Assembly (NCBI GenBank): GCA_026826555.1
Contig: JAKSZT010054011.1
Location: 266,033 to 330,032, forward strand
Reading direction: 5' to 3'
From: Tolypeutes matacus
Taxonomy: Eukaryota > Chordata > Mammalia > Cingulata > Chlamyphoridae
Length of the DNA stretch: 64,000 nucleotides
Shown here: one piece after another, positions 57,467-64,000 of the stretch
Layout of the letters: the number at the start of each line of letters is the position of its first letter
How positions within the stretch are numbered: the first letter of the stretch is position 1
Notes under the pieces: generated by a model
Told to the model about the DNA's origin: nothing
What the model saw: the letters and a program-made list of their open reading frames with translations, nothing else
The model's database searches: none
Translations under genes and position numbers: made by a program

Positions 57467-58360
57467 GAAGGCAGGTTTCTTATTGACATACTATCTTAAT
57501 TTCTGTTTATCTGTGAATATTTTGAACTCTCCTTCATTTTTGAATGCCAGCTTTGCTGGAAAAAGAATTCTTGGCTGGAAGTTTTTTTTCTCTTTTAAGA
57601 CCTTAACTATGTCATACCACTGTCTTCTTGCCTCCATGGTTTCAGATGAGAAGTCAGCACTTAATCTTATCAAGCTTCCATTGTATGTGATGGATCTCTT
57701 TTCTCGTGCTGCTTTCAGTATTCTTTCTTTGTTTTGAGCATTGGACAATTTAACAAATGTATGTCTTGGAGTAGGCCTGTTAGGGTTTGTACTGTTTGTG
57801 GTGCGCTGCACTTCCTGGACATGTATGTCCATGTCTCTCAATAGGATTGGGAAGTTTTCAGCCATTATTTCCTCCAACACACCTTCTGCCCTTTTTTCCT
57901 TCTCTTCTCTTTCTGGGATGCCTGTAATCATTTGTTTGTGCATTTTGTTTTGGCATCTAAATCCCTAAGTCCCTGCTGGATTTTTCCTGTCTTTTTATCT
58001 ATCTCTTCTACTATCTGAATCCACATCATAGATTCTTTCCTCTGCCTGTTCAAATCTGCGGTTATGTTCTTCTAGTATATTTTTGATTTCTTGCACTGTG
58101 CCATTCATTACCATCCTATCCGTTATCTTTTTATGTATGTTCACAATTTCTTTAGTATGTTCTCCTAGTGTCTTCTTAATATCCTTAATCTCTTCCTTCA
58201 CTTCATTTAAGTAGATTCATGATATTTGTTTGGACATCTCTGATTAGTTGTTCCATGTTCTGCATCTCCCTCTGGTTTTTAATCTCTTCATTGGACTGGG
58301 CCATGTCGTCCTGTTTCTTAGTATGGCTTGTAATTTTTTTGTTGGTGTCTATATATCCGT
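57467..58360 (-). pseudogene. Outer L1 ORF1p, broken and split
   Basis: Carries most of ORF1. Coiled-coil part: 'MKEEIKDIKKTLGEHTKEIV' (58,201 down). RRM and C-terminal part: 'RDMDIHVQEVQRTTNSTNPN', 'PTPRHTFVKLSNAQNKERIL', 'METMEARRQWYDIV'-type sequence and 'NEGEFKIFTDKQKLR' (57,943-57,491). A gap of about 50 codons and a stop separate the two parts. The last ~40 codons are displaced to 48,099 and leftwards by the inner L1. No start ATG is seen at the position equivalent to the inner copy. Confidence 0.88.
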
Positions 58361-58499
58361 TTATCTTGATGGGTCTATTCAGTTGATTAGCCTCTCTTTC
58401 TACTCTAAGGTTTTATTTTGTTGTTGTTTTTGTGTGTGTAGTAAGATTTCACTCTGACACTTTGTTCCTCTTATTGTATTTCCTTGTTGTTATCTGTGT

Positions 58500-59035
58500 T
58501 CCCTTGAAAAAATAATTAGGACCAGAGAAAAGGAAAGAGATAAGAAGAGAAAAAGTGATAATAATAGTAAAAGGTAGAAGAGGAACCATACAAGACCTAG
58601 AAAAATGAATAATTAACATGAGTAAGAAGTACAGAGGAATACAAATAAAAAATACAAATAAAAAAGAGTAGAAAGAATGAAATGAAAAATAGAATAGAGA
58701 GAAATATACAGAATGAAGTAAAAGGCTGGAATGATGAAAAGAAAGGAAAAGAAAAAAGAAAAAAAAAAAACAGTAAAAAAGAAAGGAAACAAAAAGAAAA
58801 AAAATTATGACCAAATAAAAAGAGGTGAAATGGAAGAAATAGAAGATAGAAAAAAGAAGGAAAGAAAAGAAATAGCATAGGTAGAAATAATTGGTAGAAA
58901 AAAAAGGGAAACAAAGAAAGGGGAAACACAACAAAGAAGAAACAAGACACCTGCAACTATTTTTTAAAAAAAGGAGTAAAAGAAAAAGAAACGAACAAAA
59001 ACAACAACAACAAAAAAACAAAACAAGGAAAAAAA
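58500..59035. repeat. Polypurine (plus) tract, outer L1 5' UTR
   Basis: More than 500 bp dominated by A and G on the plus strand ('agaaaaaagaaaaaaaaaac' at 58,752). Reverse-frame ORFs here are F/S/L-rich translations of the tract and have no coding meaning. Confidence 0.88.
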
Positions 59036-59282
59036 GCCTTCCCTCTTAGGCCCCTAAGGAGCTTCTCAGGCTGTCGGTGTTCTTTAATTAATCACTCTGC
59101 AGCCTGCCTCTGCAGGTTTTGAACTGGGTTTTAGCGAGTAAAATAAGGAAAATAAAAAAGGAACCTTTTATTTTATTAAAAAAAAAAAATAGAGATCCAA
59201 GAAAAGCTAATACAAAAAGAATATCTATATGTTCCCTGCCAAAATATCAGCTGGATGCCTGATAATACAGTGGATTACTCTG

Positions 59283-59360
59283 CTAAGGAGAGCCAGGAAT
59301 TGAACCAGGGACCTCGTATATGCAAGGTGGGAATTCCTCTACTGAGCTAAAGTGTCTCCT
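59283..59360 (-). mobile_element. DAS-like tRNA-derived SINE head
   Basis: Reverse complement reads GGAGACACTTTAGCTCAG...ATACGAGGTCCCTGG, then GTTCAATTCCTGG. An A box and a B box are recognisable and the 3' part resembles the second monomer at 19,581. No tail or target duplication is visible, so it could also be part of the L1 5' UTR itself. Not a functional tRNA gene: no tRNA cloverleaf is evident. Confidence 0.5.
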
Positions 59361-59953
59361 TAGGATAGTTAGGCTTTCAGAAAGCTATCTGCCCCCTTTC
59401 CCTCTGGCAGGTTAGATTCCTAACAGTTTGCCAGAATCCTGCTGATTAGGCACCTGTCTGTCCCTGCCCCCTCTCTAATCTAATTTCTCTCTTTACCTGG
59501 GCAGCTGGGCATAACAGCCTGCCTAAGGAGATCCTCCTCCCCACTTCCTGTTGGGTCAGGGTCCCTTCTGAGATTTAAAGGGGGCTCAGCTGGCCAAACT
59601 CACCACAAAAAACCCACTCTGCCTCCTCCCAGACCCGTCTTCCTGCCAGGGAATGCCCCCTCACACTCTAATAGGAGCAGTGGAGCAGCGAGCCAGCGGT
59701 TGTACCTAGGCTGTTTGCCCTGAGGGTGGGGTATATGTACCACTTCCAGCCACAGGGGTGAGTAACTCACAGTTTTCCTTTGGCTTCTTTCTCTTTCCAG
59801 AACCCTCTGAAAAAAGGGTTCTGACTCAGGGCACCTTCCCATTCTATATATATCCAAAGCAGCTTCTTCAGCTAGGCCTCTGTCCTTTCTCCGCGCCTTT
59901 GTTGTGAGAGGGTCACACTCTGCCAACTGTCCTCAGTGCCATTTTCCCGGAAC

Positions 59954-60356
59954 TGGAAGAACTCTTATTGTTGATGTAAAGTCAGTGGCCACCAGAAGAT
60001 CTGAGGGATGGAAGAGGGAAGAATAGATGTAATATGGGGGCATTTTCGGGACTTTGGAGTTGTCCTGCATGACATTGCAGTGATTGATATAGGCCATTGC
60101 ATATTTTGTCATAACCTACAAAATTGTGTGGTATAGAGTGTAAACTATAATGTAAACTGTAATGCACAGTTAGTAGCAATGCTTCAATATGGGTTCATCA
60201 ATTGTAACAAATGTACCACACTAATGAGGGATGCTGTTCATGTGGGAGAGTGTGGGAGAGGGAGGGAGGGGGGCATATGGGAATACTTATTTTTTTAAAT
60301 AACATTCATGTAATTTAAAGCTTCTTTAAAAATAAAAAAAATTAATAAAAAAAAAA
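59954..60356 (+). mobile_element. Forward L1 3' end, right piece of split fragment
   Basis: Forward L1 3' UTR: 'gtggccaccagaagatctga', 'ggcattttcgggactttgga', 'ggccattgcatattttgtca', 'caattgtaacaaatgtacca', ending with A-rich tail at 60,327-60,356. It is the reverse complement of the outer L1 distal 3' UTR (41,340-41,740). Its first 13 bp are the outer L1 target duplication, and its missing 5' end is at 41,298. Confidence 0.85.
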
Positions 60357-60394
60357 GCAATGTGTGTGCGTATTATCTTCCTTCCAATCTGTAA

Positions 60395-60545
60395 CCTACC
60401 CATAATGCCACATGACCTCAAAGGGTTGTAACTGAGGCTGAACTTGAGAAGATTCCTCTAAAGGGCATAAAAAAGCACATAGCACATATACTAAGCACAT
60501 GATAAGTGCTGAATAAATTTTAGTTATTGTTTTTTATTAATGCTA
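60395..60545 (+). mobile_element. MIR SINE, right half of a split copy
   Basis: 'aaagggttgtaactgaggct' and 'agcacatgataagtgctgaa' followed by 'taaattttagttattg' are the 3' half and L2-like tail of a forward MIR. Begins where 41,140-41,297 left off. Confidence 0.65.
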
Positions 60546-61025
60546 TTATTATGTTTCTAAAAATTTTAGGTATCAGGGTGAAATTTAGTGGCTCATACTA
60601 AATCTTTCACATTAGACCTTGAAAGTGGCAGGTAGCTGTATCAAAAAAAGTATCATTAAAATCCCACAGGTGAATAAAAAAAATGGGGAAGTGAGCCTTT
60701 ATGGAATATTAAACTTTATGAAAAAATGGGCAATGCATGCTTGTCCTTTTTGTACTTGGTTATGTCCTTACTTGGCTTTGAGTCACAGAACTGTAGCCAA
60801 CCTACCAGAAAGAGGTGTGGTTTGTAGGATTAGTAATGTATTGATCCCTGATCAATGAAAGGCGAAGATCACTACTATAATTCATATTTTCAGTCAGTAA
60901 AGTATTGCTTTCAGGTAATTTGGGCCAAAATACATAGCTTGCCAAAAGGTTTTGATGGATTAAAAATATCATTTATTTGGAAGTAGGTTATTCAATCATA
61001 AAATTTAAAAGAAACCAAAGGATGT
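60546..61025. other. Unassigned non-coding sequence
   Basis: No feature recognised. Confidence 0.35.
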
Positions 61026-61029
61026 ACAA

Positions 61030-61440
61030 TGAGACATCTTCTTCTAGCCCCTATTCCCCAGTCATTCAGCTCCCTCCCCAGGGTCAGCCAGTTGAACCAG
61101 TTTCTCTTATATCTTTCTAAAGACAGTTTATGCCATGTGAATGCCTCCCTTCTTTTTTTTTTACACAGAAGCTTACCCCAGCATTTTTTTGCTTTGCAAT
61201 TTTCACTTAACACTATTTCATTTCAGAACTTGAAAGCTTTCTCTCTCACTGGCTATGTTGTATTCCAGTGTATGCATCTATCATATTTTATTTCACCAGT
61301 CTTTGTTGATAGACTATTAGATCTCCCCCCCATCTTTTGGTAATTAAAACAAAGCTTCAATAAATAACTTGGTTCATAGGTCATTTGACATATGTGCAAA
61401 TATATCTGTAGGATCAATATCTGTAGCTGTCTCCCTATGG
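61030..61440 (-). mobile_element. Old L1 (L1M-type) 3' fragment, reverse
   Basis: 'cccagtcattcagctccctc', 'gccagttgaaccagtttctc', 'tgcaattttcacttaacact', 'gttgtattccagtgtatgca', 'atatatctgtaggatcaata' follow the reverse L1M 3' order. Confidence 0.65.
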
Positions 61441-62812
61441 ATCTTTTCAGGGCATGCTTTAAGGCTTTGTTAAGGTAGGACTAGTGTAAGCATTATTCTA
61501 GGGCATGATACTTGCTCTTAAGAGGATGTCTTTCTGGTATGTTAGCTTGCTTCTTGGGTGTTAATGAGATGTTAATAAGATCTCTCCACTCAGATTGGGC
61601 TGGACTTCCAAAGTCCTCCAGCACTACTTCATCTCTAGTTTCTCTGTTCTATTCTCAACTCCATGGCAGCCAGTCTCTAGTAAGCCTCATGTAGTCTTAT
61701 GTGCAGCTAAACTCAGCCCTTGGTCTAGGACTCTTTGGGAACCCTAACATGAACTGCTAGGGTGCTCCTCTGTACAGTTCTATCCTCTCCAGTGTCCTGC
61801 CCCATAACTGACAGCTGTTTCTGCTACTCCAGACTTTGATCTTTGCCAGTTCAGCTGAGCAGGACTGCTGTGCTCTGCCTAGACTCCAGCTCACTGTACC
61901 TTGGTTGAGAAATTGTCCTCAGGCATATTGTTGGGGTGATCATGGAGTTTAGTTCAGGAGTTTCCCTTCTCTTAGGGATTGCAGTTCTTGCATTGCCTAA
62001 TGCCCAATGCCTGGAAAGAGCAGAATCCTGTATTTCTCTATTTTAAGGTTTTTTTGTGGCATAGGGTTAGTCCAAGTATTCCTATCAGAAGCTTTCTTGA
62101 ATGACATACTCAGAATGATTTATTAACCAGGGGTCTTTTGTTTGCAACCTAACCTTTCATCAAGGTCAACTTTGGTTTCTCAACTGTCAGGGAATTTTAT
62201 GCTGAAAGGTATTAAGGGATCTGACCTGGTTTGGTAAATTTTGTGTTCTAATGTTTTCTACACTGAGTGGATTGGGAACCTTTTCCAAGGAGCTGAAACA
62301 GCTTTTGTAAACTGTACTAGGTAATGAATTTTTAATTTTCAGTCCAGTTCTACCATGGCAATAAAAACAGGTTTAATTATATGCTTATTGGGAATTCTCA
62401 ATTCTTATAAATTTTGTAGAGTTTTATTACAGAAGAGATTTTTCCCCAGCACAGTGTGACTTTGGGACAATTCTACCCTTCTTAAAAGGGGGTAGTTTTC
62501 TTATTTGTGAAATGGAGACAAAGTCAGGGAAATAAAGGGAAACTATGACAAAATTGGAATACTTTATCCCTATACTTAACCTGGTCTTAAGTAATAAGTT
62601 ATAGGACATGTTTATTAAACTTTTCAAATGTGACCATGACACTCTTATTCCATCACTCCCGTTGGAGGAGAAACAATATCAGAGCAATTCTCTAGTGCTG
62701 AGTTATCAAGCTTCTCTCTTGTTACTCTAGGAGATAAGAAGTTGGTATATGGCAGTCCTGCAGTCTTAAAGAGTGTTCATTTGTTCCCTCCTTGATCACA
62801 TGCCTATTGAGT
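61441..62812. other. Unassigned non-coding sequence
   Basis: 1.37 kb with no exon, RNA gene or confident repeat. Confidence 0.38.
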
Positions 62813-62814
62813 CC

Positions 62815-63235
62815 TTTAATGGTTTTCTATTGCTACAATATGCCATGTAAGAAGCAACTTTAAAATTAAAATTTTAATTATCATACAATAATATATATTT
62901 TTTTAAGCTCATGGCTTGTGTTGGCTGGGAGTTAGCTGATGTAGCCTGGGCTCGGCAGGAGCTGTTCAATGCTGCTCACCATATTTCTTCTCATCCTTCT
63001 TCTGTGACCAGGTAGATAGTCTAGAAATTTTCTTCTCTTGGTTATGACAGAGGCAGAAGAGAGCAGATCCAACTGTAGGAGTACATTTCCAGCCTTTGCG
63101 GCAATTTGCCAACATCTTGTTGGCCAAAGCAAGACACATGGCCAAGTCCAACATTAATGGAACAGGGATATATGTTTCTCTTATGGAAGTGAAGAAGAGG
63201 AAGTGAATGGTTTTGAACAATAATCCAAACTTCTA
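62815..63235 (-). mobile_element. Ancient mammalian LTR-like repeat, unassigned
   Basis: 'ggttttctattgctacaata', 'gttggctgggagttagctga', 'ttggccaaagcaagacacat', 'ggccaagtccaacattaatg', 'gaacaataatccaaacttct' are recognisable wording of an old interspersed mammalian repeat. I think of the MLT/MER LTR type but do not assign a name. Confidence 0.5.
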
Positions 63236-63380
63236 TAAATGCTTTTCATATACTAGTTACCAAAGGCTACAAAGATAAATAAGACATAGTTGTTGCCCTA
63301 GGAGTACTCACAAAATTGCTCCTGAACCATAAGGACAATAATCTTACAACTTAATGGAAGGTATAGAGGAATTAAAACTC
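63236..63380 (-). mobile_element. L2 LINE 3' fragment
   Basis: Weak reverse L2: 'ttaccaaaggctacaaagat', 'aaataagacatagttgttgc', 'cctaggagtactcacaaaat'. Confidence 0.5.
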
Positions 63381-63965
63381 TAGTTGAAATGAAACTGAAA
63401 CTCTCAAGCTTTTAGGATTTTCCCTTTTAATTTCACACCTTGGAGGATATTGAACTTGGATTGCTGGCAGTCTACCAGAGCATTGTGTTGAAATGAAATC
63501 CCCTGTTATTAGTAACCAGGTATACTGTGATTTTGAGATTTAAAGCCATGCTCTCATGTTAGAAGCTATAGTGGGCCAGGAAGCTGTTTGGGTTCATAAC
63601 ACTTCTAAAAGCACTCAGGAAAAGATGTTAGGGATTAAAGGGAAAACTCATAAATAAGTCTGTACACAGGGCCTCAGAGCTACATGACTTTGTTGTAGTA
63701 AGTCTCAGCTAGAAAGGTGCAATGGAAAACTGAAATGTACAGGCCATCCAACCATTTGAAGCAACAGTCTAGGGTTATTGAAATGAATGACTAAAGTGTT
63801 CAAGGAAGATCTTGCTGGATAACAGAGCAGGGCAGTGGACTGAAAATGCTGATGCCTCATGATTCCTCCCATTTTCTGAGGGCCTCTCATTCATAGGTCC
63901 ATACTGGGATTGCAATTAGGTCTGAGGAAGGCTCAGAAAATTCAGAGGGATTTTGAGACCCTCAT
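63381..63965. other. Unassigned non-coding sequence
   Basis: No feature recognised. Confidence 0.35.
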
Positions 63966-64000
63966 TCTTTTTTTTTTTCTTTCTTTTCTTTGAGGTACTG
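63966..64000 (-). mobile_element. DAS-SINE, cut by window end
   Basis: T-rich run then 'tttgaggtactg', the same junction (poly-T, TTTGARGTACTGG) that opens the reverse DAS dimer at 23,822. The head lies beyond the window. Confidence 0.6.

Larger units (their letters stand above)
41327..59953 (-). mobile_element. Outer full-length L1, reverse, interrupted by inner L1
   Basis: Reading right to left: 5' end (59,953) with an ATGGC-type YY1-like motif, 5' UTR (to ~58,360), ORF1 (58,360-57,467, finishing at ~48,099-48,050), ORF2 (47,985-44,164) and 3' UTR (44,163-41,327). The inner L1 (48,115-57,451) splits ORF1 near its end. Without the insert it is about 9.3 kb, long for a mammalian L1. A 13-bp target duplication with one mismatch brackets it. 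Both ORFs have stops and frameshifts. It inserted into an older forward L1 3' fragment. Confidence 0.85.
58361..59953 (-). promoter_or_regulatory. Outer L1 5' UTR / internal promoter
   Basis: Starts in sense near CCGGGAAAATGGCACTGAGG. The ATGGC (plus 59,938-59,945 'gccatttt') lies about 10 bp from the end, as in the inner copy, but the YY1 core is degraded (AAAATGGC). A GC-rich part (59,953-~59,400) is followed by a tRNA-like SINE head (59,283-59,360) and the polypyrimidine tract. Confidence 0.65.

Noticed and set aside
58449..59021. 190-codon reverse open frame rich in F, L and S
   Set aside because: It is a translation of the polypyrimidine tract in the outer L1 5' UTR, with no domain or codon signal.
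41140..60545. Idea that the 19-kb stack is a provirus or DNA virus insertion
   Set aside because: The only coding similarities are L1 ORF1 and ORF2; there are no paired LTRs, gag/pro/env or viral replication genes.

Overview
This is nuclear DNA from a placental mammal, and the repeats point to a xenarthran (armadillo, sloth or anteater). At least seven loci carry a tRNA-derived SINE with a head of the type 'GGGAGCGGATGTGGCTCAAGTGGTTGAG', an internal B box and a CCTCCTAAA-type junction. I recognise this as the DAS-SINE group restricted to Xenarthra. Ancient placental repeats (L2, MIR, MER5, MLT1, HAL1) fill much of the rest. I cannot tell armadillo from sloth by eye. I found no convincing host exon, functional RNA gene or CpG-island promoter, so the window is intergenic or intronic.

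Layout. Positions 1-4,400 hold old L2, MIR and MER5 fragments. Positions ~4,850-11,726 are an old, decayed forward L1 (L1M-like, long spacer between ORF1 and ORF2). It is interrupted by a DAS-SINE in ORF1, an LTR-like insert in the spacer and a multi-unit DAS-SINE in ORF2. Positions 11,727-41,100 are mostly old unique sequence sprinkled with L2 and MIR, two dimeric DAS-SINEs, a clean monomeric DAS-SINE, a long DAS-SINE, MLT1-like LTRs, a solo LTR with 5-bp target duplication, a hAT-type MITE, a HAL1 fragment, two 5'-truncated L1 3' ends and a twin-primed L1 fragment.

The main structure is at 41,140-60,540: a Russian-doll stack about 19 kb deep. A MIR is split by a forward L1 3'-end fragment. 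That fragment is split by a reverse-strand, apparently full-length L1 (outer, 41,327-59,953). The outer L1 is split by a second full-length reverse L1 (inner, 48,115-57,451). The inner L1 carries a 236-bp L1 3'-end fragment (51,898-52,133). Target-site duplications of 13 bp (one mismatch), 15 bp and 11 bp mark the three innermost junctions. Both full-length L1s share an unusual architecture: a GC-rich promoter starting with a YY1-like ATGGC motif, a long polypyrimidine tract before ORF1, and a 2.6-2.8 kb 3' UTR built from two related modules.

Positions 60,546-64,000 return to old repeats (L1M, L2) and end inside another reverse DAS-SINE. All L1 reading frames seen here are broken, so no copy in the window should be autonomously active. 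Family names come from recognition of sequence patterns, not from a database search.
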